Shown here in pieces: positions 54,941-64,000 of a DNA stretch of 64,000 nt. Position 1 is the first letter of the stretch; each line of letters opens with the position of its first letter. The position numbers and the translations under genes are program-made. Source of the DNA: an uncultured Fluviicola sp. (GTDB taxonomy: Bacteria > Bacteroidota > Bacteroidia > Flavobacteriales_D > Crocinitomicaceae); contig NZ_CABHOL010000026.1 of assembly GCF_902168135.1 (NCBI RefSeq), forward strand, positions 1 through 64,000, in the 5' to 3' direction. The notes below the pieces were generated by a model, which was not told the origin of the DNA, searched no databases, and saw only the letters and a program-made list of their open reading frames with translations.

Positions 54941-54972
54941 AAATGTCAGTATGTCACAACATACTGACATTT
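54941..54972 (+). terminator. Strong intrinsic terminator after secG
   Basis: AAATGTCAGTATGT-type left arm (54941-54954) and its complement (54959-54972) form a 14-bp perfect stem with the 4-base loop CACA, followed by T-rich DNA. It ends the miaB-to-secG operon and isolates groES-groEL. Confidence 0.92.
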
Positions 54973-55076
54973 TTTATTTATAAACTTGTGTAAAATGAAA
55001 AATTGACATAATTCGTACATTGGCACAATCTTAGTCAAAATAAATCCGTCAAATTTTATCTAAAACGAATAACAAT

Positions 55077-55355
55077 ATGTCAACAACATTCAAACCTTTA
55101 GCAGACAGAGTGCTAATTGAGCCTGCAGCGGCAGAGCAAGTAACAGCAAGTGGTATTATTATTCCTGACACTGCAAAAGAGAAACCGTTGAAAGGAACGG
55201 TAATCGCGGTTGGACCTGGTAAAAAAGACGAACCGATGGAAGTAAAAGTGGACAACGTCGTTATTTACGGTCAATATTCCGGTACTGAGATTAAGATCGA
55301 CGGGAAAGATTACCTGATCATGAAACAAGGAGATATCTACGGAATCATAGGATAG
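55077..55355 (+). CDS. groES: Co-chaperonin GroES
   Basis: A 92-residue cap of the GroEL folding chamber. FKPLADRVLIEP at the start, the mobile loop region AAEQVTASGIIIPDTAKEKP (residues about 18-37), GTVIAVGPGKK, and the C-terminal DYLIMKQGDIYGIIG. Normal length. No CIRCE operator (TTAGCACTC-N9-GAGTGCTAA) was found upstream; a half match lies inside the coding region and comes from the conserved DRVLI codons. A 207-bp spacer with a tandem repeat separates it from groEL. Confidence 0.97.
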   Translation: MSTTFKPLADRVLIEPAAAEQVTASGIIIPDTAKEKPLKGTVIAVGPGKKDEPMEVKVDNVVIYGQYSGTEIKIDGKDYLIMKQGDIYGIIG

Positions 55356-55398
55356 TTCAAAACAAGGTTTAAAAAGTTCAAATCTTCTTTCACTGACG

Positions 55399-55443
55399 AC
55401 CTTCGGTGTCAGGATTTGAAAACGCTCTTAGAGCTCCGAAGGT
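55399..55443. repeat. Inverted repeat in the groES-groEL spacer
   Basis: ACCTTCGG (55399-55406) and CCGAAGGT (55436-55443) are exact complements 29 bp apart. CTGAC (55393-55397) and GTCAG (55408-55412) form a smaller hairpin around the left arm. Could be an attenuator or processing site between groES and groEL. Confidence 0.5.
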
Positions 55444-55465
55444 TCAAAAGAGTTTAATCGGTTCA

Positions 55466-55521
55466 ATTTGAACATTTGAACATTTGAACATTTGAACATT
55501 TGAACATTTGAACATTTGAAC
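55466..55521. repeat. Tandem repeat, 7 copies of ATTTGAAC
   Basis: Seven perfect 8-bp copies of ATTTGAAC (56 bp) followed by a partial variant. It lies 41 bp before the groEL ATG, in the groES-groEL spacer. GGTTCAAA/TTTGAAC words occur elsewhere in this spacer and in the clpP upstream region. Confidence 0.95.
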
Positions 55522-55538
55522 ATTCAAGTAACAATTAA

Positions 55539-57194
<1,656 letters not shown>

Positions 57195-57218
57195 TATTTC
57201 ATTCATAACCAAAATATT

Positions 57219-57246
57219 GTAGGGGTGCGATTAATCGCACCCCTAC
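57219..57246. terminator. Perfect palindrome (GTAGGGG family) after groEL
   Basis: GTAGGGGTGCGATTA and its exact complement, 28 bp in all, 24 bp after the groEL stop, followed by TTGTTTTA. Likely terminator. It is the third copy of the palindrome family also at 31247-31286 and 36412-36449. Confidence 0.8.
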
Positions 57247-57274
57247 TTGTTTTATATTTGCAGCAATTACAGTT

Positions 57275-57391
57275 CTCTCCGCCACGGTGGAGAGGGCTTT
57301 CCGATCCTCCTTCCCTCGGCTTAGCCGAGGATAGACAGGAACGACTATATATACAGGGAACGTGGTTCACTACAAGATGGATCACGTTCCC
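57275..57391. repeat. Three successive hairpins downstream of groEL
   Basis: CTCTCCGCC/GGTGGAGAG (57275-57294, one G-U pair), CCTCGGCT/AGCCGAGG (57314-57330, one-base centre), and GGGAACGTG/CACGTTCCC (57356-57391, 18-base loop). No coding function. Confidence 0.6.
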
Positions 57392-57497
57392 GCTTATAAT
57401 TGGATTTGTAAGGTTTTTAGGAACAACTTTTCAATTTTATCCGGGTTTCTTGCTTCCAGATTTTAGCTTTCCCTTCTATTTATAAGAAAAAAATTCG

Positions 57498-58892
57498 TTA
57501 TAGCGGTAATCTAATAATTTCAAAAATACAATCAGGTTTCGCAAGCGTTGCCCTCCAATCACAATGCACAATTATTAATTCATCATTTACACCACGAAGT
57601 GTATAATAATTCCCCTTATATAAATAATTCATAGCAGATTTCTTCAATAAAGGGGCTTCTAACGAAGCAATGAAATCAGGAGAAATATTATGGCTTTCCG
57701 AATAATTAATCTCTTTCCCATTTTTCCAATATTTCAATTCAGCTCCACTTTTGACATCAGTAATTGTCACCTCATCGTTTTCGCCAAATAAGAAAACTCT
57801 TTGTGTAGGATTATTATCTAAGGGACCCTTGCCAACATTACCAACTATTCTATAAGAATATTCGCCATTTTTTGCTTTGTCATACTCAATGTCAATTGGA
57901 TTACCTGGAAAACGTAAGGCTAAAACATCCGTTGGGAATTTCTTGACCGACTCCTTTAATTCACCCTTTTCATATAATACATACTTCGTACACAGACCGA
58001 AATAATTTTCTTTTTCAACAGATTCGGTCCAATTCATCAAATAACCGGATTCGTTACAAGACAACAAACAAGATCTTGTATTAACCGGGGTTTTAATTGG
58101 AATTGATTGTATCATCTTCTCTTCATCGGAATCCAGATCTACTTCCCATAATTCATAACTACCGTCAATCTTTCTATAATACGGATTATACTCATCGGCT
58201 TTAACACTATTACATATTAAAACACCAACGACAATCTTCCCGTTCACTACATTTACTGATCGAACATCTATTGTGTTGAAATCCTTTTTACCAACATTTA
58301 ATTTATTGATGAATTTGAAAGATTCTATAACTTCCTTCGTTTCTGTATTGATTTTTACAGCGCGAAGAAAATAATCCACTTTATTTTTATCCATAGCTAT
58401 TGCGCTATGAGTCACATTTGATCTACCATTATAAGCTTCCAGAATTATTATCTCCTTCTCATTAATCATTTTAACGGATGAGTAAGCCGGGGAACCAGCG
58501 TCTGAAACATCCTTCAATTTAGGAAAAGGAATTGTACTATATTCATTAGGTCTATCACCATGAAATTTTGTAATCGTCAATTGATCCTTTCCATTGAAAT
58601 ATAATAACAAATCATTCTCTGTATCTAAAATAGAAGATGCTTCCGGATTATATTTTACATTACCGCTACCATTTTTTTCAGGTGAACCAATTAGTTTTCC
58701 ATTTAAATCGAATTTATAATAATGTTCTTTTGCTTTAAACAGAATAGTCCCATCATTTAGAACATTTATGTAATTAGGTGATATTTCGTCTCTGCGTTCT
58801 AACAAGATATCTTTTAAATCTACTTTTACATTTTGCGCACATAGATTAAATGATGTAAAGGCAATGAGGGGGATGATTTTTAATTTATTCAT
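57498..58892 (-). CDS. Secreted protein of unknown function (paralogue of the next gene)
   Basis: A 464-residue protein with a signal peptide (KLKIIPLIAFTSFNLCAQN, cleavage near residue 20). The mature part is made of repeated beta-strand blocks with aromatic-rich turns (ILFKAKEHYYKFDLNGKL, GSYELWEVDLDSDEEKM, LSCNESGYLMNWTESVEK), which suggests a beta-propeller. No catalytic motif is seen and there is no T9SS C-terminal domain. It shows the same order of blocks as the 478-residue protein at 59049, at low identity, so the two look like divergent tandem duplicates. AT-rich compared with its neighbours. Function not recognised. Confidence 0.7.
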   Translation of the reverse strand: MNKLKIIPLIAFTSFNLCAQNVKVDLKDILLERRDEISPNYINVLNDGTILFKAKEHYYKFDLNGKLIGSPEKNGSGNVKYNPEASSILDTENDLLLYFNGKDQLTITKFHGDRPNEYSTIPFPKLKDVSDAGSPAYSSVKMINEKEIIILEAYNGRSNVTHSAIAMDKNKVDYFLRAVKINTETKEVIESFKFINKLNVGKKDFNTIDVRSVNVVNGKIVVGVLICNSVKADEYNPYYRKIDGSYELWEVDLDSDEEKMIQSIPIKTPVNTRSCLLSCNESGYLMNWTESVEKENYFGLCTKYVLYEKGELKESVKKFPTDVLALRFPGNPIDIEYDKAKNGEYSYRIVGNVGKGPLDNNPTQRVFLFGENDEVTITDVKSGAELKYWKNGKEINYSESHNISPDFIASLEAPLLKKSAMNYLYKGNYYTLRGVNDELIIVHCDWRATLAKPDCIFEIIRLPL

Positions 58893-58909
58893 TTTTGTTA
58901 ACGTTTGTG

Positions 58910-58942
58910 TAAAAGTAATATTCTCAATAAGAATTAATCAAA
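58910..58942 (-). promoter_or_regulatory. Possible promoter for the secreted-protein gene at 57498-58892
   Basis: On the minus strand TTTG (58939-58942), 21 bp, then TACTTTTA (58910-58917), one base off TAnnTTTG. It sits 18 bp upstream of the start codon. Confidence 0.4.
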
Positions 58943-59048
58943 TTCAGATTAACTATAGTTTCTGTAATGTCGAAAGCTTTCCGTTGCTGTCTATCCTCGA
59001 CTATATATAGGTTCGGCAGTACATCTTTTTGGATGACTGCCGGATCAC

Positions 59049-60485
59049 TTATAATGCTATTTTCCCCGTTTTCAGGAACAGTTGTTTCATTTTCAAATTC
59101 TTCGGTTCATCCAAACTTTCCAGGTGTAAAACAAGGATCGAATTCCCGATCTTTCTCAGTTTCAAGATACGGGTATGCGGCGCTGTTGACGAAATGGCTT
59201 CCGGCAGATCACTCAGCATTCGGATCTCCTGTGAAGAAAGATCTTTCAAGCAGGGAAGGCACAACAAATCAGCATCCGATAATACAAAGTTCTTGTTCAG
59301 ATCCCATTTCAATAAGTCGTTGTTCCATACTTTCAGTTTGGAATTTTCATCCATCATAAAGATCTTCGGATCATTCGGGATAGCTGTACAATACCATTCC
59401 CTTCCCATCAAATCTTTGTAAACGCGGATATTGGGTGTGTGGGATTTTTCCAGCTTAAATTCCTGCGACGGAAAATGAACTGTTGTTTCCAGTACATCGT
59501 AGTCTCTGTCAAGTTTAAATCGGCGTGCATGAAAGGTGTAAAACTCTTCTCTTGGCTCTGTCCAGCTCAATAACCAGCCTTCATTACCAAAATTCAAACT
59601 CACGGATGAAGCGTTCTTTGGAGATTCAATCACGGTCGAATAGACTTTCTTTTGGGAATAATCTCTTAAGTTAACCGTCCAAACATCTATTCCGGATTTA
59701 CAATAATCGACTCCTTTATAGTCGCTCAATGTAAGCAGCGGAGCATCCCTGTCCTTAAAGGAAGTTTTACTGATACTGAAGAGCAATTCCTGTTTCGCAT
59801 TCAATCCAATACACTTGAAATCGAACAAATCCAACACTTCTTTCTTTTTTCCGTAATCCGGATTGTATACATCGATCAGCACGTATTCGTATGAAACAGA
59901 GTAATCTTCCAGGTTTACGATACTCAGCCTCATATACGTATTGATCCCTTTCGGCTTGAACATTCCTGGATGTGTATTTGCAGAAATGGCGAAATAGGTT
60001 TGATACAGGATTACTTTTCCGTCAATGGCAGTAATAATGCCGGCATCCACATGGTTTGAATTATTGGAATACTCGTCCCAGACGCTTTTCACCAGGTGTT
60101 CCTGTTTTTCGAGTGGAATAGCCTTATACTCGTTGTTCCGATCCGGAAACATGCGTTCTATATGAATGATATTGTCAGCCAGGGTATAACGAACGTTCTT
60201 TTTTAGATCGAAAGCAGTACAGCCACTTGTTTTCTGATCAGAAGTCCCTTCCATTTCTACAATTTCCTGGATTAAACTACGATCCAGCATTCCCTGGTTA
60301 TTGAACTTAAAGCGGTAATTTCCTTCGCTCAACTGAAAAGATCCGTCTTCAAAAAGGTAGCTGCCAACCTGGTAAGGCGATTTATCCTTAAAAAACTCGG
60401 AGTTCTCTGTCCAGGTATTGGATTGCGCCAGACAGAGTGAGAAACAGAATGAAAATGAAAGAAAAAATGAGATCAGGAGCCGCAT
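59049..60485 (-). CDS. Secreted protein of unknown function (paralogue of the previous gene)
   Basis: A 478-residue protein with a Phe/Ser-rich signal peptide (FFLSFSFCFSLCLAQ, cleavage near residue 20). Strand-rich, with blocks matching the 57498 protein in order: a propeller-like KVILYQTYFAISANTHPG region, GIDVWTVNLRDYSQKKVYS, then SLNFGNEGWLLSWTEPRE (compare SCNESGYLMNWTESVE). Cys residues are few. No known domain recognised. Part of the signal-peptide coding DNA matches, on the other strand, a repeat in the acidic protein gene at 53996-54016. Confidence 0.7.
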   Translation of the reverse strand: MRLLISFFLSFSFCFSLCLAQSNTWTENSEFFKDKSPYQVGSYLFEDGSFQLSEGNYRFKFNNQGMLDRSLIQEIVEMEGTSDQKTSGCTAFDLKKNVRYTLADNIIHIERMFPDRNNEYKAIPLEKQEHLVKSVWDEYSNNSNHVDAGIITAIDGKVILYQTYFAISANTHPGMFKPKGINTYMRLSIVNLEDYSVSYEYVLIDVYNPDYGKKKEVLDLFDFKCIGLNAKQELLFSISKTSFKDRDAPLLTLSDYKGVDYCKSGIDVWTVNLRDYSQKKVYSTVIESPKNASSVSLNFGNEGWLLSWTEPREEFYTFHARRFKLDRDYDVLETTVHFPSQEFKLEKSHTPNIRVYKDLMGREWYCTAIPNDPKIFMMDENSKLKVWNNDLLKWDLNKNFVLSDADLLCLPCLKDLSSQEIRMLSDLPEAISSTAPHTRILKLRKIGNSILVLHLESLDEPKNLKMKQLFLKTGKIAL

Positions 60486-60600
60486 GAAGGGAATTTTAGT
60501 TTCTTAAAAATAGTATTTTTAGGATCAGAGTTTAAAAAGAGTTAACGAAAGTAAGACACCATCAGTTTGTTTACTCCTGAAATTTCAGAAGAATTCTATG

Positions 60601-60627
60601 TTGAAATCGGGTTAGTTAGTACCTTTG
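60601..60627 (+). promoter_or_regulatory. Probable promoter for the ferredoxin gene
   Basis: TTG (60601-60603), 16 bp, then TACCTTTG (60620-60627), a full TAnnTTTG match, 16 bp before the ATG at 60644. The spacing is a little short of the usual 17-21. Confidence 0.5.
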
Positions 60628-60643
60628 CAGCAAATTCTATGCA

Positions 60644-60967
60644 ATGGCAGACATTAAGGTAACAATTATCGACCGCGAAGGAGTTGAACACGTATTGGAC
60701 GCTCCTACAGACATGAACATGAATATCATGGAACTTTGTAAAGCTTACGAACTTCCGGTAAAGGGTGAATGCGGTGGAATGGCAATGTGTGCTACTTGTC
60801 AGTGTTACCTGGAATCCGACACACCTTTGGAGGAGCAAAGTGATGCTGAGCTGGATATGCTGGATCAGGCATTTTTCGTGAAGCCAAACAGCCGGTTGGG
60901 ATGCCAGATTCCTATTTCGGAGGAAATTGACGGGATTGTACTAAGATTGGCACCCGAAGCGGAATAA
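60644..60967 (+). CDS. 2Fe-2S ferredoxin (adrenodoxin/putidaredoxin type)
   Basis: A 107-residue electron-transfer protein. Cluster ligands fit C-x5-C-x2-C...C: Cys43, Cys49, Cys52 in GECGGMAMCATCQCYL and Cys87 in SRLGCQIP. An acidic C-terminal half (PLEEQSDAELDMLDQ) is the usual partner-binding face of this family. ISC-type ferredoxins of this kind serve Fe-S cluster assembly or P450-like oxygenases; no isc or suf genes are in the window, so the partner is unknown. A monocistronic gene with its own promoter. Confidence 0.93.
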   Translation: MADIKVTIIDREGVEHVLDAPTDMNMNIMELCKAYELPVKGECGGMAMCATCQCYLESDTPLEEQSDAELDMLDQAFFVKPNSRLGCQIPISEEIDGIVLRLAPEAE

Positions 60968-60981
60968 TTCGTGGTAATTCC

Positions 60982-61086
60982 TAATTACGAATGCCGAATT
61001 ACGAATTAAAAATTCGAGTTAATGGATTTAATTTGTTTTCCAGCTTAGCATTCGTGCGTTGATTCCAAATCAGGAATTCGTAATTA
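60982..61086. repeat. Nested inverted repeats between the ferredoxin and outer-membrane-protein genes
   Basis: TAATTACGAAT (60982-60992) pairs with ATTCGTAATTA (61076-61086), and inside it CGAATGC (60989-60995) pairs with GCATTCG (61048-61054). ATTACGAATT variants repeat near 61000. AT-rich, between convergent genes; may act as a transcription barrier. Confidence 0.45.
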
Positions 61087-61908
61087 CAAGGTAAATGTAA
61101 GCCCGGTGCCGAAACTAAAGATCCCGAGTTGTCTTCTCAGATTGACTTTCGACCATATTTCTCTTCCGGAGAACCAATATTCAGACTCATCCATGCGGCG
61201 GAATTTCTTTTTATTGAACTGCATGGCGTACTGATAACGGAAACCGATGTGGAACAACACTCTTTTTGTAAGTGGGTAATTCATACGGAAGCCATACATA
61301 AAGACCAATCCGCGGAACTCTTCAGCACGTGAATCCAGTAGTTTGTCTTTGACTTGTGCAGTCTGATCCGGTTGCTGCTGGTCCAGCAATTCAACTTCCA
61401 GGTCCCGTTGCGGGAATTGGATCAACGAGTACCCGATCCCGATTTCACTGGCAAAACCACAAGGTACGCGGCTATCATTGAGAGCAACAAATAGTTTCGG
61501 CATAAATACGGTTTCCCTGATTGGAAGGTAAGCAACTTTTGCAGGCAGGTATTCCGTAATCATTACTCCGCTTGAATCTTTGTAATTGCGTGTAATTTCA
61601 TCGATCGACTGCAGGTTCACTTTGTAGAACCGCTGAGAGAATTCTATCCCGAAACCTACCGGCTCGGTAATTGCCACGTTCAAACTCGCTCTGTATGCTA
61701 CATCCAGTAAGTTGTAAGAGCTATTCAGGGTTCCGCCCTTCGAAACATAACCTTTTCGTTCGCCGAAGATATTTTGAAGCAGCGGAATCTGCCCCTGTCC
61801 GTCCAATTCCAAAAAAATGCGGTGTCCGTAATACCCGACTTCCTGGGCTCCGGAGAATGAAGCGCATACCAACAATAACCAACAAAGGAGTGTTTTTCTA
61901 ATAATCAT
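61084..61908 (-). CDS. Predicted outer-membrane beta-barrel protein, unknown function
   Basis: A 274-residue protein with signal peptide KTLLCWLLLVCASFSGAQ (cleavage near residue 21). Alternating beta strands with aromatic residues (VGFGIEFSQRFYKVNL, VFMYGFRMNYPLTKRVLFHIGFRYQY) and a last strand ending in Leu (FGTGLTFTL) suggest a small barrel inserted in the outer membrane. No family recognised. Its start overlaps the end of the M48 peptidase gene by 11 bp in another frame, which makes it part of the same operon. Confidence 0.7.
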   Translation of the reverse strand: MIIRKTLLCWLLLVCASFSGAQEVGYYGHRIFLELDGQGQIPLLQNIFGERKGYVSKGGTLNSSYNLLDVAYRASLNVAITEPVGFGIEFSQRFYKVNLQSIDEITRNYKDSSGVMITEYLPAKVAYLPIRETVFMPKLFVALNDSRVPCGFASEIGIGYSLIQFPQRDLEVELLDQQQPDQTAQVKDKLLDSRAEEFRGLVFMYGFRMNYPLTKRVLFHIGFRYQYAMQFNKKKFRRMDESEYWFSGREIWSKVNLRRQLGIFSFGTGLTFTL

Positions 61909-64000
61909 TCTTTGTTTGTTTTAATTGATGAAACATTCCATTTAAACGGGAACCAATATTGTGTTTTGATGCGGGTTCATTAACGTAGTAAGATCTGTCC
62001 AATACCAATTCCCCGGTTTTAAGGTCCAGCACATAAAACTGCCAATCGGAGTAATGTCCTGAAAGGATTGCTATCGGAAAGTAAACCAATCCCACCGGAA
62101 GCAATACTGTAAACAATGCTACATTTCCGAAGTTCAGATCAGGAGAATACATGTGGTGGTATTCCATGAACAGCAATTTCCCGGTTTTGAATTTTGAATG
62201 GATTCCGTTCAGGTTCGGTACATCCAGGACAAAATAATCATTTTCATGATCTGTGATTGCGCGAGTTAAGCTTCGTTGAAGAATCGAATAGTCGTTCCAA
62301 TCATCTGCACTTAATGTTTCCAGCTGATTCAGGCTCAGACTTTTTACCTGAATATCCAGATCTTCAGCATTGGAATAGATCTCCCGAAAGACCAAATCCC
62401 GTGTCCGGAATGTTTTAAAAACATCAATTTCAGTTCTGTTGGTTTCGAAAATAGCTGGCTGAAACACCAGCATGGAATCCATATTCAGATGGACTTCGTT
62501 ATCATATTTGAAATATTCCGCCTCTTCCTGCTCGGCATCTGTCATTAGATTAAAATCATCATTGTCCTTATCCAAAAGGTTCTTTTTGAGGGCTGAATGC
62601 TTAAACTCTTTCACAAAATTGCTGTCCCGGATAATATCTGAAATCCCGTACATGTAAAACTTCGTGGAATCAATTCCGAAATCCTCGGTTACACCTTTCG
62701 ACTGATTTTCAATAACCGCGTATTTATCCCATTCTGCAGCATGCAGCTGGGATTTGGATGAAGTATCCTGTTTCAGACTTCTCAGGTAAGCCAGCGTTTC
62801 CGTGAAATTTCTTGACGAGAACTTTTCGGTCTCAAAATCATCGCTTTTAACCAGCAGTTGAATGGCCGTTTCGTAACACTTCCTGGCTATACTATTCGTG
62901 GTATCCGATTGATAAACGTCATAAATATTGCGCAGTCCCATGACCAGTTTACCTGTTTTAGGAAGTACCATAATGAACTGGTTCAGGATAGAAATCTGTC
63001 CTTCATAATAGCGCTGCTTTTTCCGGTTCAATGAATAGGAATATGGGGAATAGGAAGTATTTTCTTTTTTTACCGTCAACTTCATAACATCCAGCCATGC
63101 CTGCGATTTATAATTTTTCAGGAAGGTTGATTCCGGGTATTTTTTCTCCAGGATGTAAATGGCGTATAATGCTTCGACAGGCTCATCTTCGTATACTTTA
63201 TTTAAAACATACTCGAACCTGGCTACATCACGGATATAAAAAAACTGCAGGCTGTCTTCATAAAGGATCTGCTTTTCCCAGTCCTTGAATTTGCCCACCT
63301 GATCGGTCACCTGTTCTTTGCGTTTTGCTAAGTTCGGGTGGGACATTAAATAATCGTTGTACTTAAACTTTGCAGAGATCTCATTTCTTTTGAAGTCGAA
63401 ATACATCTCCGGAACGTACATTTCAGCGGTATTGAAATAGGTTTTATCCAGCTTCATTTCCTCAAACGGCAGGTAGGAATACAGCAGTACATCAAATGTT
63501 TTGTTGATCTCACTTGATCTGTACCCCGCATCATGGACCATCTTAACTGCCAGTCGGTCCGCTTCAAGCTCATTCTCGCGAGAATAATTACTTAAAAATC
63601 GTGCTTTCTCGTTGTAGGAATAGAACTTTTCCCTGGTTGCATATTCGAACAGATCTAACACGTGATGTTCCTGGTAATGGATAATCTCATGTGACAACAC
63701 AAATGCAAGCTGTGCTTCGGAGGTCAATTGAGCAATTAATCCGGTGGTTACAAATACGATTCCCTGCCTGGTCGAAAAAGCATTTGCCTCAGTGGAATTG
63801 TATACATAAAAACGCAGTTTCCCTTTCAGGTCTGTTTCTCCGGCAATCAGCCTATCTCCCAACTGCTGGATATATTTACTGATTGTATCTCCGAAAGTAA
63901 CATTTCCGGAACGCAGGATTTCATCTATCGAATAATTGATCTGCTCAACAAAGAAATCCTCCTTATTTCCGTTCAGGGATTTCAGGTCCTCCCGGTTATC
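61898..64000 (-). CDS. M48-family metallopeptidase with long C-terminal region, 5'-truncated by window end
   Basis: Seven hundred codons visible, open to the window edge, so the N-terminus (probably with a signal peptide) is outside. The zinc site is HEIIH (visible residues about 104-108) in AQLAFVLSHEIIHYQEHH, with the third ligand Glu in ENELEADRLAVKM about 40 residues on, as in M48 peptidases. FYVYNSTEANAFSTRQGIVFVTTGL is the conserved strand before it. The ~500 residues after the catalytic core show no recognised domain. The TTG at 63862 that could be taken as a start is internal. Family members degrade misfolded envelope proteins (BepA-like) or process lipoproteins. It is translationally coupled to the downstream outer-membrane protein. 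Confidence 0.88.
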   Translation of the reverse strand, partial: DNREDLKSLNGNKEDFFVEQINYSIDEILRSGNVTFGDTISKYIQQLGDRLIAGETDLKGKLRFYVYNSTEANAFSTRQGIVFVTTGLIAQLTSEAQLAFVLSHEIIHYQEHHVLDLFEYATREKFYSYNEKARFLSNYSRENELEADRLAVKMVHDAGYRSSEINKTFDVLLYSYLPFEEMKLDKTYFNTAEMYVPEMYFDFKRNEISAKFKYNDYLMSHPNLAKRKEQVTDQVGKFKDWEKQILYEDSLQFFYIRDVARFEYVLNKVYEDEPVEALYAIYILEKKYPESTFLKNYKSQAWLDVMKLTVKKENTSYSPYSYSLNRKKQRYYEGQISILNQFIMVLPKTGKLVMGLRNIYDVYQSDTTNSIARKCYETAIQLLVKSDDFETEKFSSRNFTETLAYLRSLKQDTSSKSQLHAAEWDKYAVIENQSKGVTEDFGIDSTKFYMYGISDIIRDSNFVKEFKHSALKKNLLDKDNDDFNLMTDAEQEEAEYFKYDNEVHLNMDSMLVFQPAIFETNRTEIDVFKTFRTRDLVFREIYSNAEDLDIQVKSLSLNQLETLSADDWNDYSILQRSLTRAITDHENDYFVLDVPNLNGIHSKFKTGKLLFMEYHHMYSPDLNFGNVALFTVLLPVGLVYFPIAILSGHYSDWQFYVLDLKTGELVLDRSYYVNEPASKHNIGSRLNGMFHQLKQTKNDY

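Larger units (their letters stand above)
57195..57497. other. 303-bp non-coding region after groEL with four hairpins
   Basis: No convincing gene; an 86-codon frame here lacks any recognisable feature and is crossed by palindromes. In order: a GTAGGGG palindrome (57219-57246), a CTCTCC/GGAGAG hairpin (57275-57294), a CCTCGGCT/AGCCGAGG hairpin (57314-57330) and a GGGAACGTG/CACGTTCCC hairpin (57356-57391). The density of stems suggests a structured RNA or a stack of repeat elements. Confidence 0.6.

Noticed and set aside
55021-55036. Sigma-54 -24/-12 promoter before groES
   Set aside because: TGGCAC matches the -24 box, but the -12 side reads TAGT instead of TTGC, losing an invariant base.
55109-55117. 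GAGTGCTAA, half of a CIRCE heat-shock operator
   Set aside because: It lies inside groES codons for the conserved RVLI and has no TTAGCACTC partner 9 bp upstream.
55466-55521. CRISPR-like array
   Set aside because: The 8-bp units are contiguous with no spacers, and there are no cas genes.
57225-57485. An 86-codon ORF after groEL
   Set aside because: It crosses four palindromes, has no protein-like features and no ribosome-binding or promoter context.

Overview
The window looks like a chromosome segment of a Bacteroidota bacterium, probably Flavobacteriales and possibly near Fluviicola/Crocinitomicaceae. The evidence is a type IX secretion/gliding locus (gldK-L-M-N with a PorP/SprF-like protein), a separate gldA, promoters of the TTTG-N19-TAnnTTTG type, few Shine-Dalgarno sequences, and the neighbourhood miaB / sigma-54 activator / lptE / secG / groES-groEL. 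The genus is inference. I saw no tRNA, rRNA, CRISPR array, insertion sequence or phage gene. The first 43 bases are Illumina Nextera adapter, so the left edge is a contig end. The right edge cuts through a peptidase gene.

Layout. 44-10588 (+): a tightly packed surface-polysaccharide cluster: truncated nitroreductase, polysaccharide pyruvyl transferase, GT2, EpsG-like polymerase, GT4, a VpsJ-like unknown, hexapeptide acetyltransferase, asparagine synthase, WecG/TagA-type transferase and UDP-GlcNAc 2-epimerase. Its first ~8.7 kb is clearly AT-richer than the rest. After a 581-bp gap come the conserved parts of the same pathway (11170-15595, +): WecA-like lipid-carrier transferase, Wza-like export lipoprotein and Wzc-like tyrosine kinase. 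Together these could start a chain (GlcNAc then ManNAc on undecaprenyl phosphate), extend and decorate it, polymerise it and export it.

15641-36399: housekeeping genes in small units: mazG-like, dtd, rsgA, gldA, aquaporin, queuosine-precursor transporter, tyrS, truA with a large propeller/LytS sensor kinase, a PhoB/PhoR-like pair, kup with a glycosyltransferase-like gene, trmB, clpP-clpX, a DUF2797 protein and an ABC-F ATPase.

36458-49877 (-): topA, an arginase-fold protein that has lost metal ligands, porP/sprF-like, gldK, gldL, gldM, gldN, then second copies of gldN and gldM in the order N'-M'. Strong terminators lie between gldN and gldN' and between gldN' and gldM', so the extra copies look like separate units. 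This is the most interesting feature of the window.

50182-57194 (+): miaB, an NtrC-like activator without receiver domain, lptE-like, a low-complexity acidic protein, secG, groES, groEL. 57498-64000: two related secreted proteins of unknown function, a 2Fe-2S ferredoxin, an outer-membrane-like protein and a large M48 peptidase. Several intergenic palindrome families recur through the window, some serving as terminators.
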